Positions 35,164-44,835 of a DNA stretch of 64,000 nt are shown one piece after another. The position numbers were made by a program, and so were the translations under genes. This stretch comes from Paragyromitra xinjiangensis. Taxonomy: Eukaryota; Ascomycota; Pezizomycetes; Pezizales; Discinaceae. Position 1 is the stretch's first letter, and each line of letters starts with the position of its first letter. The stretch covers positions 2,852,001 to 2,916,000 of the forward strand of contig JBCAMK010000002.1 in assembly GCA_038503065.1 (NCBI GenBank), given 5' to 3'. The notes below the pieces were generated by a model. The model was not told the DNA's origin, made no database searches, and saw only the letters and a list, made by a program, of their open reading frames with translations.

Positions 35164-37252
35164 CCATCGAGAAGTGGTATCTTATGATCGTAGGGGCGGC
35201 ATGGGGGGAGTCCATTTGCTTTGGTTTCATCAAACATATCCAGGAACTCATGATACTCCAGGGGGATTCGTTTTTTCCATTCCTCCTTGGTAATTTGTTT
35301 ATCGAGGATCTTATTGATCTCATACAAGGAGATGGTGTAGATTTGGGAGGTCCGTTTCTTAGCTAGCCGGCTAAAAGCTGCGGCCCCAATGAAATGGACT
35401 TTGAGTTTTGCCGGGGGTTGGATACCATGAACGGTGACAGGGGATGCGATGGGGGTGCAGTGGGTGCGGCAACGGCTGGATCCAAAGGTGATTTTATTGG
35501 CTGCAAATTGTAGAGCAATATCATGATATTTCATCCAAGGGATTCCTAGGACCAGTGGGTAGTGACCGAGTTGTGTCACAAAAAAGGGGGCTTTTTCCTG
35601 GTGATTTTGGATAGAAAGTCCACAATGTACAAGATGGGTGATGGCACCTGAGGAAATGGGCCTTCCATCGATAACTTCAAGTTGGCGGGGGTTTTTTAAG
35701 GAAACAAGGGGAAAATTATGGTGACGCGCGAATTCTTCATCCATGAATGCAACTCCTGAGGCTCCAGTGTCCAAAAGTGCGTGAGTTTGTATGGTTTTAT
35801 TGTTACTTGAAAGATTACATGAAATAACAAAATGTTCCCCATCCAATTGGTCCTCCACGCACACGTTTGACACTGAAAACCCCGAAATAGAAAAAACAGA
35901 CAGAGGAGAGAAAATAGGAACCAGAGAAGGGTCACAAGACGACTCTGGTTTTAAAAGTTTAAAGACTGGGAGACATCCGCAGCTGTGAAAGAAGGTAATG
36001 GGTCGATAGACCCTGAAGAGGAAGAAGAAGAAGCAGGAACAATGTTGACCAAAGCTCCCCTCATTGCCAGTTTCTTTGGCACTGAGGGGCAATTGGCGTA
36101 GGAATGATTTTCGCCTGCACAGAACATACATTTGCCAGTGGAACGGTGCCACTGTTTCTCGAGATCCGAAAGCTTTTTTCATCCATTGACCATGGTGAAT
36201 CGTTGGTCCGGTGGAGGGCGCAAAAAATTGCTAGTTCTACCGAAAGAAAGATCCATGGGGGCAAGTCCACCCGGAACATGGGATGGGTGAGAGGTGAAGG
36301 TGGCAGGTGCAGGGGCAATAAATTGTCCCATGTTGCTCCGGTTGGTCCCCTTCTTTTCTTCCTTCCTTGCCCTGATGCGATTATCCAGACGAAGTAAATG
36401 GATGGTGAGGGTGTTGAAGGTGGTGGGGGGATCCGGGAGGATAACCATAGCTTCCTTGAGTTCTTCCGACATTCCATATTCCAGAGCATCCATTTTTGCC
36501 CTTTCCTCATACATTAAGCGGCCCATGATTCGTTGGAAATCCGCCAAATAAGCGGAAAATTCACGCTTACCTTGCCGAAGTTGGTGGAGTTCTCTTCTCG
36601 CTGTACCCATCGGGTCGGGGTTACCGAAAGCTGTTTCCAAGGCGGTGATGAGTTCGGCAGCGGATGCCCATGTGGTTAGGCCGGTAGGGAGGACAGTGTG
36701 GCGGACTTGCTCGAGAGCAGCTCCTTCCAAGCGGTTGATGGTGTATAGAATTTTATTATTCTCATCGGTGAATCTGTCATGGTTGACCGAGAGCTTGGAA
36801 CGGAGTTGGAGCACAAAGCCAGGGAGCTTCTCACGAGACCCATCGAATTTTTCTGGGTCTGGCATCTTTTCAGATCGGTGGGAGGCAGGACGTAGGTTCT
36901 GATCAGGTGGGGGTAACGCTGGAGTTGCTGTGCGTTGGGCTTGGCCGAGTTGAGTGCAAAAGTTATTTCGCTCTTGACGAAGTCTGTTGATGGTGGAGGT
37001 AGCCTGGGTATAATTCTCGGTTAAGTTGGTGAGCTGAAGCCTGGTGGTGTTGGGTGCAAGATCTGCCTGCCCCCTCTCGTCTTCCAGGAGGTCGACCTGG
37101 GCCTCAAGTCCTTGAACATGACTCAATAGCTGTGCATACAGAGTGCTGAGGTCCACCTCTGCCAGCGATTCAAAACGGGTTTGAGTAGGGAAGATCCAGG
37201 TTTCCGGAGCTGGATCGTTGGTCTGTGGTGCAGGGTTGGGTACTGCTGCCAT
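35164..37252 (-). pseudogene. Ty3-like gag-pol remnant
   Basis: Gag starts at 37252 and has the retrotransposon gag core (PEKFDGSREKLPGFVLQLRS, later REFSAYLADFQRIMGRLMYE). An in-frame TGA at 36179-36181 separates it from its zinc knuckle (CMFCAGENHSYANC), which follows in the same frame. In the next frame lies an aspartic protease (HALLDTGASGVAFMDEEFA, then LGHYPLVLGIPWMKYHDIAL). The sequence then runs into the start of the RT region (YHEFLDMFDETKANGLPPCR, then PYDHKIPLLDGKE) and stops at the inverted LTR fragment. It is not functional. Confidence 0.8.
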
Positions 37253-37748
37253 GGTGAGGTGGGTAAGGGTAGATCTCTAGATGATTTTAGGGATTGTGGA
37301 GGGGATAGAATTGGTTCGTAGGTATTCGTCGTCAAGCCAGTAAGGTACCACCAGTAAAGGTTCGGGTGCTTTTGTGTTTTGTTTTCGGGGTGTGGCAAAG
37401 GGGAATAATCGAGCAATGAGTTGGTGACTCCAAGGGGGTAAGGTCATGAAGAGATCCTGAATTTTAGGGATCGCTGGTGAGGGGTGTGGATGAGGAAGCA
37501 ACGTAATCTCAGGGAACGAGGTCTCGTCAAGCCCTTCGGTATCCCCAAAGGTGAGCAGTGCTACTTGAAGGAGACTTCGCTACGATGATAGTACTATGTT
37601 TTCCACAGGCCTCACGTAGTGTAAGAATCGAAGTAGTGTAAGAATCGAAGTGATCCTGGAGGTGCTACAGCGACAGCGACAGCGATGTTTCTGAGGTAGA
37701 AACAGAGATGTTCTTTGGATAACGGTACAGTAGAAGTAAAGTAAGAAA

Positions 37749-39930
37749 TAATAATAAATTTTATTCCGCATAGAAGCAACTAAATGCTTATCGCGCGCCT
37801 ACCAAACCGCCAAAGAAATAAATACATAAACGGGTTACTTATAAAACCCACGCAACGTGAAACAAATCAAACATAAATATCAAGCAAAATAAAAGGAAAA
37901 TATAACGAAAAACCTTAACTAATAAATGAACGAAAGGAAACTAAACCTCCATCGGAACTTCCTTTCCTTTACCTTTGGTAGCGATTGCGTGTTTGACCCT
38001 TGATGGACAATTGGGATCGTCGGCTTTGTGTCCAGGTCTGCCAGGGCAGTTGGCACAGCGGATGGGTGGATGAATGCATGACGAACCTCCCTTACAGGAG
38101 GTGCATTTATGATTGTGAGTGAGATGGGGTTCGGCGCAAACTGCGCAACGACCGGTATCGTGCTTGCACATGGTTGTAGCATGACCATAAGCAAAGCATT
38201 TCCTGCATTGGGTGTCGGGTTGAAATGAAACATAGGGTTGAACTTTACAGTTCCGGTTAAACATGATAAAGCTCTTTACGCCAAGGGTAGACATATTGTA
38301 AGAGCCGTTGAAGGAGAGGACCATGGAGGAATGAGCTTTTCCTTCACGGGACTGAGGAGAGGAGAGCCATCGTGGGAGTTGTGCAAGAGTGAGGAATGGG
38401 TAGGCCACCTTGAGCTCAGAAGCCACAAGGTTGCCGGCATCAGTACCATCGCCAACAGTCGTAGGAATGCCATGGACGATAAACTTTGACCAGACTTGGT
38501 TGATGTGGATGGAAGAGACCGAAATCCCTTCTTCCTGTAGGGCTTCTCCAATTTCCCTGGCGTAGATATCTACGGCCGAGGCTGGAGTGTCAAGCGGGGT
38601 TTCGAGAATGATGTTGTTACGGGGAGTACGGCGTGCCATGATGACACTGGTGCCGGTGCTGTCTAGGACTTTGTTGACGACCGATTTAATCCTGTCGTCC
38701 GTTGGGGGGTTGGGAATGGGACCCTCAACCTGGACTACCAGTTCTCGATTGACCCTGGTGTAGTCAGGCTTGATAAGGGGGGCAGGCTTGGGTTTGGGAT
38801 TGGGCTTGGGGACTGGGGCGGGAGCGGCAGCTACTGTGGCCCAGTTAACTGGTGGAGGGGGAGGGGCATTGACTGTAGTAGCCAAAGCTGCTAGTGGCGC
38901 AGGCACGACTGGTGGAGGGGGAGGAGGGCGGGTGGCAAGCTTAAGTACTTGCGAACGTAGGTCTCGCGATTCTGTATGAAGGCGAGCTACCTCTGTCTGA
39001 AGCTGGGTAATGGTCTTGAGGAGGGGCAGGGTGGCGTGGTGAGAAGACCAAGCTTGGAAACTCGCCATGAGCCAAAGATCATGACTGGGAAAGTAAGTTT
39101 TACAGCCAGTGTAGTCAATGCTGAGGTTGAAGCCTGATTCAAATCAGAGTCGACAGGTGGGCGTGGAGGGAGGTTGGTGTCCTGAGACTCCGGGAGGGGG
39201 GACTGGCTCCATTGAATGTTACCAGAGTGCTGGGTAAAAGTAACAGGAGGGAGGGGAAGGGGGTTGAGTTGAGTTTCCTCGACTCCAGAGCTCATTTCCG
39301 TGTCCTGTATTAGGGCTGGGGTGGGTGAGCGAGAGAAGGTAGGGAAGATGACTCCATTGAAGTCAGGGTGGTGCGGGTGGGCTGGACAGTCAATGCCCGC
39401 TTGGATCCAATCTTGATCGTTGGTAGCGGAGAAGTGTCCAAGGAGCTTCTCCCAGTGTAATGGGCGGGGAACGAATCTGCCCGCAGGTTGGGGGATCTCA
39501 GGAATGAGACCTGGTGGGTGCTGCGGGAGTTTCGGGGCAGGGGCGGGAGTATCAAACATTCCTTTTGGCTTTTGGGGTGGACCACCGTAGGCATAGCTGA
39601 GGGTGGTTTGTACTTGAGGCTGGTTGGGGTTGGGGGTCTGGGACCTTCCAGACTGTGAGGAGGGGGCTCGCTTATTGCGAGGCATGTTTTGGCGGGGGGT
39701 TTGATCAGCCAGTTTTGATGCCGACCAAGTCAAAAACTTATGGGTGGAAAGAGGAAAACGAGGGCTATATGCGAGTACCCTTTAGGCGAAACGAAGTTGC
39801 GTTGGGGAAGCGAGGTCCAACGTATCGTTGTGCGGGGTAGGTGTGAAGCCAAAGTTAAAGAACTATCGTGAGAAAGTGGAGAAATGTTGGCGTTGCTATT
39901 TCCTAATGGGGAAGGTCGCGTAGCGAGGAG
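37749..39930 (-). mobile_element. Family B ORF1-only LINE, copy 1
   Basis: On the minus strand it runs from a CT-rich 5' end shared with copy 2 to a 3' end containing GCATTTAGTTGCTTCTATGC followed by an AT-rich tail (37749-37775). It sits inside the Ty3-like LTR; the uninterrupted LTR is seen at 53234-53655. The word AAGAAA (part of GTAAGAAA at 37741-37748) recurs at its other edge (39934-39939). There is no ORF2. Confidence 0.75.
37941..39733 (-). pseudogene. Family B ORF1, copy 1, frame-shifted
   Basis: Two overlapping frames (38987-39733 and 37941-39068) together correspond to the single 593-codon frame of copy 2. The upstream part reads MPRNKRAPSSQSGRSQ. The downstream part reads SFQAWSSHHATLPLLKTITQ and then the knuckle region (QCRKCFAYGHATTMCKHDTG), ending GKGKEVPMEV. 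A frame shift near 39000-39110, together with a shorter central region, makes this copy defective. Confidence 0.75.
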
Positions 39931-39939
39931 AAGAAGAAA

Positions 39940-42114
39940 TGATAATTTATTTCGCATAGAAGCAACTAAATGCTTATCGCGCGCCAACCGTACCACCAAA
40001 ATTAAAATACATGAATGGGTTACTTCAGACCCGCGCAACGTGAATCAAATTCAAACATAATAATCAAGCGACGAGAAAGGAAAATAAACTAAAACCTTAA
40101 CTGATAAAATAATGAAAGGAAAAACTTTTTAAGCCTCCATCGGGACTTCCTTTCCTTTGCCTTTACTAATTGTGTGTTTGACCCTTGATGGACAATTTGG
40201 GTCGTCAGCTTTGTGACCAGGTCTGCCAGGGCAGTTGGCACAGCGGATGGGTGGATGGGTGCATGATGAACCTCCCTTACAGGAGGAACATTTGTGATTG
40301 CAAGTGAGATGGGGTTCTGCGCAAACTGCGCAACGACCGGTATCGTGTTTGCACATGGTGGTAGCATGACCATAGGCAAAGCATTTCCTGCATTGAGTAT
40401 CGGGTTGGAACGAGACGTAGGGCTGAACCTTGCAGTTCCTGTTGAACATGATGAAGCTCTTGACACCAAGGGTGGACATGTTGTAAGAGCCGTTGAAAGA
40501 AAGTACCATGGAGGAATGTGCTTTTCCTCCACGGGACTGGGGAGAGGAGAGCCAGCGTGGGAGTTGTGCGAGAGTGAGAAAGGGGTAAGCTACCTTGAGC
40601 TCAGAGGCCACAAGGTTGCCTGCATCGGAGCCGTCGCCAACGGAAGTGGAAATGCCGTGGACGATAAACTTTGACCAAACTTGATTGATGTGGATGGAAG
40701 TGACCAAGATCCCTTCTTCCTGGAGTGCTTCTCCAATTTCCCTGGAGTAGACATCTACTGCGGAGGCTGGAGTGTCAAGCGGGGTTTCGAGAATGATGTT
40801 GTTGCGGGGGGTGCGGTGTGCCATGATGACACTGGTACCAGTGCTGTCAAGGACTTTGTTGACAACCGATTTTATCCTGTCGTCTGTGGGGGTGTTGGGG
40901 ATGGGGCCCTCAACCTGAACTACCAGTTCACGATTGACTCTGGTGTAGTCAGGTTTGATGAGTGGAGCAGGTTTGGGTTTGGGTGCCGGTTGGGGAGCTG
41001 GAGCTGGAGCAGCAGCTACTGCAGCCCAGTTGACTGGAGGGGGAGGGGGAGGGGGAGCGTTGACAGTAGTAGCCAAAGCAGCGAGTGGGGTGGGGACAAC
41101 TGGCGGTGGGGGAGGAGGAGAAGGGTGGTTAGCAAGTTTAAGGACTTGCGAACGCAAATCGCATGACTCCGTATGGAGGCGGGCTACCTCTCCTTGTAAT
41201 TGTTGAATGGTTTTCAGGAGGGGGAAGGTGGCGTGGTGGGAAGACCAGGCTTGGAAATTGGCCATGAGCCAAAGATCATGGTTGGGGAAGGAGGCCTTGC
41301 AGCCTGAGTAGTCGACATTGATGTTAAAGCCAACTTCAAAGTCAGAATCAACTGGTGGACGGGGAGGAAGGCTGGTGTCCTGGGACTCAGGGAGTGGAGT
41401 CGGGCTCCACGGGAGGGGGTCAGACGGTGGTAGGAGAGTCTCTGGGACTCCTGATTCCATCTGGGTGTCGCTAGCGGGGAGTGGGGTGCTGGGACGCGAT
41501 AACGAGGGAAAAATAACCCCGTTAAAATCTGGGTGATGTGGGTGGGCAGGGCAGTCAATAGCCGCCTGTATCCAGTCGGGGTCGTTGGTAGCTGAGAAGT
41601 GTCCTAGGAGCCTCTCAATGTGCAGCGGGCGGGGGACAAATCTTCCTGCTGGGAAGTTGATCTGAGGGATGAGTCCAGGCGGGTGTTGAGGTATCTTTTG
41701 TGGCATGGAAGGGACGTGAAATACCAGGGTGGTACTTCTGCTAGCAGAGGGAGGTGGGCCATGGAAGCCGAAGCTAATTGTAGATTGGACTTGCGGCTGG
41801 TAGGGGTTGGGAGTCTGGGATCTCCCAGATTGTGAGGAGGGTGCTCGCTTATTGCGAGGCATGTTTTGACGGGGGTTTTGGTCAGCCAGTTTTGATGCCA
41901 ACCGAGCCAAAAGTAGTGGGGAGGGAAGAGGAGAACGAGGGCTCTGTGAGGATACCCTTTAGGCGAAACGAAATTGCGTTGAGGAAGCGAGGCTCAACGT
42001 GTCGTTGTGCGGGGTAGGCGTGAAGCCGAAGTTAAAGAACTATCGTGTGAAAGTGGAGAAATGTTGGCGTTGCTATTTCCTTATGGGGAAGGTCGCGTAG
42101 CGAGGAGAAGAAGA
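39940..42114 (-). mobile_element. Family B ORF1-only LINE, copy 2
   Basis: It is head-to-tail with copy 1 on the minus strand, with its 3' tail (39940-39958) touching the 5' end of copy 1. The distance from the ORF1 stop (40129) to the 3' end is only about 190 bp, leaving no room for ORF2. At its 5' edge the sequence AAGAAGAAA (42106-42114) leads into the LTR sequence ACGTTGCTT. The LTR word AAGAAA is thus present three times around the pair. Confidence 0.75.
40129..41910 (-). CDS. Family B LINE ORF1 protein, intact (593 aa)
   Basis: Uninterrupted frame of 593 codons. The N-terminal 200 residues are Pro/Ser/Gln-rich. A predicted coiled-coil-like stretch follows (LKTIQQLQGEVARLHTES), then a Pro/Ala linker. 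An RNA-binding-like central domain comes next (RVNRELVVQVEGPIPNTPTD, later NQVWSKFIVHGISTSVGDG), and last a Cys/His-rich region (CRKCFAYGHATTMC, CAVCAEPHLTCNHKC, CANCPGRPGHKADDPNC), ending GKGKEVPMEA. This is the layout of Tad1-type LINE ORF1 proteins, which bind element RNA. Absence of ORF2 downstream in both family B copies suggests it acts with an enzyme supplied by another LINE. Confidence 0.85.
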   Translation of the reverse strand: MARLASKLADQNPRQNMPRNKRAPSSQSGRSQTPNPYQPQVQSTISFGFHGPPPSASRSTTLVFHVPSMPQKIPQHPPGLIPQINFPAGRFVPRPLHIERLLGHFSATNDPDWIQAAIDCPAHPHHPDFNGVIFPSLSRPSTPLPASDTQMESGVPETLLPPSDPLPWSPTPLPESQDTSLPPRPPVDSDFEVGFNINVDYSGCKASFPNHDLWLMANFQAWSSHHATFPLLKTIQQLQGEVARLHTESCDLRSQVLKLANHPSPPPPPPVVPTPLAALATTVNAPPPPPPPVNWAAVAAAPAPAPQPAPKPKPAPLIKPDYTRVNRELVVQVEGPIPNTPTDDRIKSVVNKVLDSTGTSVIMAHRTPRNNIILETPLDTPASAVDVYSREIGEALQEEGILVTSIHINQVWSKFIVHGISTSVGDGSDAGNLVASELKVAYPFLTLAQLPRWLSSPQSRGGKAHSSMVLSFNGSYNMSTLGVKSFIMFNRNCKVQPYVSFQPDTQCRKCFAYGHATTMCKHDTGRCAVCAEPHLTCNHKCSSCKGGSSCTHPPIRCANCPGRPGHKADDPNCPSRVKHTISKGKGKEVPMEA

Positions 42115-42308
42115 AACGTTGCTTAAAGAAGAAGAAGGAAAAGGAACAAGAACAACAGAATCCATCGCTTATATATCCCATTTCTCCCTTACCCTGACTC
42201 ATCCATGACTCAACACATTCCAGGCGACCGACCGAACTAAAAAGAAAGACAAAGAAACACCAAATCCCAAACCGCATCCAATCAATCCTTTTCGTCCGTT
42301 CCATCCAT

Positions 42309-42700
42309 GAAAGGCAGTGAATCGACCTATTGGCGCAGGCGCAGGAAGCTTAGGCAGCGAATTGACCATATGGCGGAAGCGGAGGAAGCTCAGGAAGCAG
42401 ATCGACGACCTCCAGGAGGTGGCGGAAGCTCTGGCTGCGAATCGACCATATGGCAGAGGCAGCAGAGGCTGCAGCAGCGGATCAACCATGTGACGGAGGC
42501 GGAGGAAGCTCAAGCAGCGGATCGACGACCTCCAGGAGGCGGCGGAAGCTCAGGCTGCGAATCGACCATATGGCGGAAGCAGCAGAGGCTGCTGCAGCGA
42601 ATCGATCAGCATATTGAGCTCACTTAGGCGGAAGCAGCGAAGCAGGCAGCCGGCTGAGGCAGAGGAAGCTGAAGCAGCGGATCAAAGTGAGTCTAGGAGG
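42309..42700. repeat. Minisatellite, right block
   Basis: Continuation of the array that ends at 35092, with units containing GGCAGTGAATCGACCTATTG, GCGAATCGACCATATGGC and a distinct GACGACCTCCAGGAGG word. Frames through it are periodic and not considered genes. Confidence 0.75.
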
Positions 42701-42889
42701 CATATCAGCGGGAGTCAAATAAACGGAATCAAGACGTTACCTGGGAGGTTCTTTGCAAGCGGAGCTCGTCACTTCGAACCTAAATGTCACGATGTCAGTG
42801 GTACAGCGAGGTTGAGAATGGGTGGGAAGGAATAGGGGGAAGCAATAGTGGAAGGATGGGAAGGAATAGGGGGAGGTGGAGATTAGTGT

Positions 42890-43250
42890 CTTACTAGGCG
42901 TTGCTTTGGCGACGACTTGGCGACGACTTGGCGACGACTTGGCGACTACAAAGTGATGACTAAGCGACCTCCAGATTTTTGAAAATCGCTAAGTGCCTGG
43001 GAGGCAAGTGAATTTTGCTAAGTCCCGAGTTTTGAGGGACTTAGAAAAATTCGATCGAAAAGTGCTAAGTACTGAAGCTGCCGCCCAGCGCTGCCGGATG
43101 GTGGGAGGTCGCCGGGAAGCGCTGCAAGCAGCAAGTGACGCCCGGGGGAATCACAACAGGCAGCAAGTGTCACCCGGGCGCGGCAGGCAGCAAGTGTCAC
43201 CCGGGCGTGGCAGGCGGTTGGGCGGAATATGTACCTATTGGGCGCAACTT
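42890..43250. repeat. Right subterminal repeats of the CATCAG element
   Basis: An 11-12-bp tandem repeat TTGGCGACGAC occurs about four times at 42905-42946. A longer direct repeat (GGCAGCAAGTGTCACCCGGG) occurs at about 43150-43200, preceded by a related copy. These subterminal repeats adjoin the CTGATG end and are the likely transposase-binding region. Confidence 0.6.
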
Positions 43251-43886
43251 TTTTTTTGCTGATGCAGACGCCGCCTCAAGGTTTCCAAATACCTCCAATT
43301 TGGACAGGATACCCAATGCACCCACTGCCTGGCCTTTGGCCACCACCAACAACGCTGTACCAGCAAGACCCCCATCTGTACCATCTGTGCTGTGCCTCAT
43401 ACAGTATCAACACACACCTGCGGCAAACCTTCCTGCCATGTCAAAGGATCTCCCTGCCTCCACACCATCCTCCGCTGCGCCAACTGTGGCAAACAACATC
43501 GTGGTAACTCCCCTGAGTGCCTCAAACTCACAGCAGCAAGACTAGCTGCAAGCGAAAGACAGAATCGCATGCAAATCTAAGTCTCCCCCCACCCTTACGA
43601 TTTCATTTCCCTTGACAGTGCTCGGATTGTGGGAGGGATGTGCTATAGGAACAAAGCATGAGCTGGTGAAAGAAGAATGCCCAGGGTAGTCTTGTCCTGT
43701 AAGAGAGGGCACTAGATTGGGGTATTAATACATATACTGAAGAATAGCCGTAGAGGGCTGAGTTGGACCCAGTGGGAGGAATCGGGTAGTTAGTTGCGTT
43801 TTGATTTTGTTTTCTGTTTGGTTTTCTCTATATGTATGCCATATCCGTTACGGATTTATGCAGTATGAAATATAAATAAATAAATA

Positions 43887-43901
43887 ACTAGTACTCAGGG
43901 A
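43887..43901. repeat. Right TSD of the family A LINE copy 1
   Basis: ACTAGTACTCAGGGA directly follows the AAATA tail and is identical to 22888-22902. Confidence 0.9.
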
Positions 43902-44391
43902 AAAAGTAAGAAAACCTTCGCCATACTATGCCCCGACCTGCATACATGTGCCTTTCGGATACCATCGACCTCCACCGGGCACGTACAGTCCCGTTTGGAA
44001 AGTCTTGGCACCCCTCCTCTTTGTTGAGCATGACTGCCAGCAGATTGAGACTATAGTTTCTGTAGGAGGTAGTGATATAAAGTTTTTAGATATTATTTAG
44101 ATATCAGTATTTTCATAGTTTACTTTTCTTTTAATTTACTGCTTCCTAGCTCGATCTACAACAATTTGGTTTGCTTTCAATATTTGTAGGGTGCTAGGAC
44201 TTTGCGAACACGACTGTACAGGCCCGGTTTTTCTGGCTTTTGACTTCAATTGATTGCACTGCCACTACCAACTACTAACTACCAATTACCCTACCTTATT
44301 ATTTTCATGAAAAAGAGCTGAAGGAATAAAGGATTGCATAAATGGGGGAATCTTATAGTGTAACAGGTATGCCGTTACTGTCTCCAGCATG
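43902..44391. other. Short island of unassigned DNA
   Basis: About 490 bp with no gene. It continues the sequence that lay to the right of the family A insertion site and stops at the CATCAG end of the next element. It may be original host DNA. Confidence 0.5.
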
Positions 44392-44473
44392 CATCAGCAA
44401 AAAGGGATGTCCGCCTGGGCGAGCCTCCGAAATCCAGCACGCCCACCTGCGTCCAGCTGCGTCCAGCCGCCTC

Positions 44474-44835
44474 CGTACGTCTAGTACGTTGGTACTGTGG
44501 TACGCTATCCCGCCCAGCTCCGCCTGATGCACTCGTACGTCTGATACACTGGTACTATGGTACGCCTACCCTCGCCCAATGCGCTCGTACGTCTGATACG
44601 CTGGTACTATGGTACGCTCACTCTCGCCCAATGCGTTCGTACGTCTGATATGCTGGTAGTATGGTACGTTGGCATGCCTCCATGCGCCTGCTATGTTGGT
44701 ACGTCTGATACGTTGGTAGTATGGCGCGTCCACCCTCGCCCAACGCACTCGCATGCCTAATATGCTGGTAGTATGGTACGCTGATAGTATGGTACGCCTA
44801 CCCTCGCCCAATGCTCTCCTATGTCTGATACGCGC
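44474..44835. repeat. Subterminal tandem repeats of Plavaka copy 2
   Basis: About six units of 52-60 bp each contain CGTACGTCTGATACGCTGG, GTACTATGGTACGC and CCTCGCCCAATGCGCT. The words CGTACG and GGTACC-like GGTACG are near-palindromic. The array lies between the left terminus and the 3' end of the transposase gene. Confidence 0.75.

Larger units (their letters stand above)
35093..42308 (-). mobile_element. Degraded Ty3-like LTR retrotransposon with inverted ends
   Basis: On the minus strand the block begins TTTCATGGATGGAACGG at 42308 (5' LTR, 42115-42308 plus 37507-37748, interrupted by two LINEs). It continues with gag from 37252, protease and the first part of the RT region, and then breaks at about 35164 into a 70-bp inverted copy of the LTR start. 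Both outer edges are therefore TTTCATGG read inward. The flanks are GGCAG on both sides (35088-35092 and 42309-42313), and joining them restores a perfect minisatellite unit. Most of RT, RNase H, integrase and a normal 3' LTR are missing. Confidence 0.75.
34094..43264. mobile_element. Large CATCAG-ended non-autonomous element, host of a Ty3-like insertion
   Basis: The left end CATCAGCAAAAATTG and the right end TTTTTTTTTGCTGATG are inverted copies. It interrupts the family A ORF1 at a site flanked by CG (34092-34093) and CA (43265-43266), most simply a CG duplication with one later transition. Without the retroelement block (35093-42308) the element is about 1.95 kb, mostly minisatellite and subterminal repeats, with no transposase. 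It is probably moved in trans by a Plavaka-type transposase with CATCAGCAAAAA ends, such as that of copy 2. Confidence 0.75.
23344..43580 (+). pseudogene. Family A ORF1, copy 1, interrupted
   Basis: The frame starts MSSSSSRGRGRGRGF and runs to 24246, then continues after each inserted element (NANSLEKEVTLFQVVLHN at 24500; a segment at 33975-34093; the zinc-knuckle part from 43265 to the TAA at 43580). It matches the intact ORF1s at 45726-47273 and 51194-52690. It contains a coiled-coil-like stretch (QLEKEIRRLQKAA) and a C-terminal array of CCHC-type knuckles. At 24638-24640 TGC replaces the CGC of other copies, a C-to-T change. The interruptions abolish the protein. Confidence 0.85.
22903..43886 (+). 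mobile_element. Family A ORF1-only LINE, copy 1, split by three DNA elements
   Basis: The pieces 22903-24246, 24492-24644, 33975-34093 and 43265-43886 together form one element of about 2.2 kb: leader, ORF1, 3' UTR, hairpin and AAAT tail. Each break is exactly bounded by a CATCAG...CTGATG element with a 2-bp duplication, and the sequence across each break is continuous in the uninterrupted copies at 45552-47602 and 50882-53131. The outer 15-bp TSD proves that the whole 21 kb derives from a single insertion later invaded by others. No ORF2 is present. Confidence 0.88.

Noticed and set aside
35043..36182. A single 379-codon protein starting MKKAFGSRETV
   Set aside because: The first third is an out-of-frame reading of the gag zinc-knuckle region and the last part is inverted LTR and minisatellite; only the protease/RT-start segment is real.
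42890..43250. CRISPR-like array because of short direct repeats
   Set aside because: Repeats are of unequal type with no uniform spacers, sit at a transposon end, and the genome is eukaryotic.
44530..44811. Short open frames on both strands in the CGTACG array
   Set aside because: Repetitive subterminal DNA of a transposon explains them; the encoded repeats have no protein-like variation.
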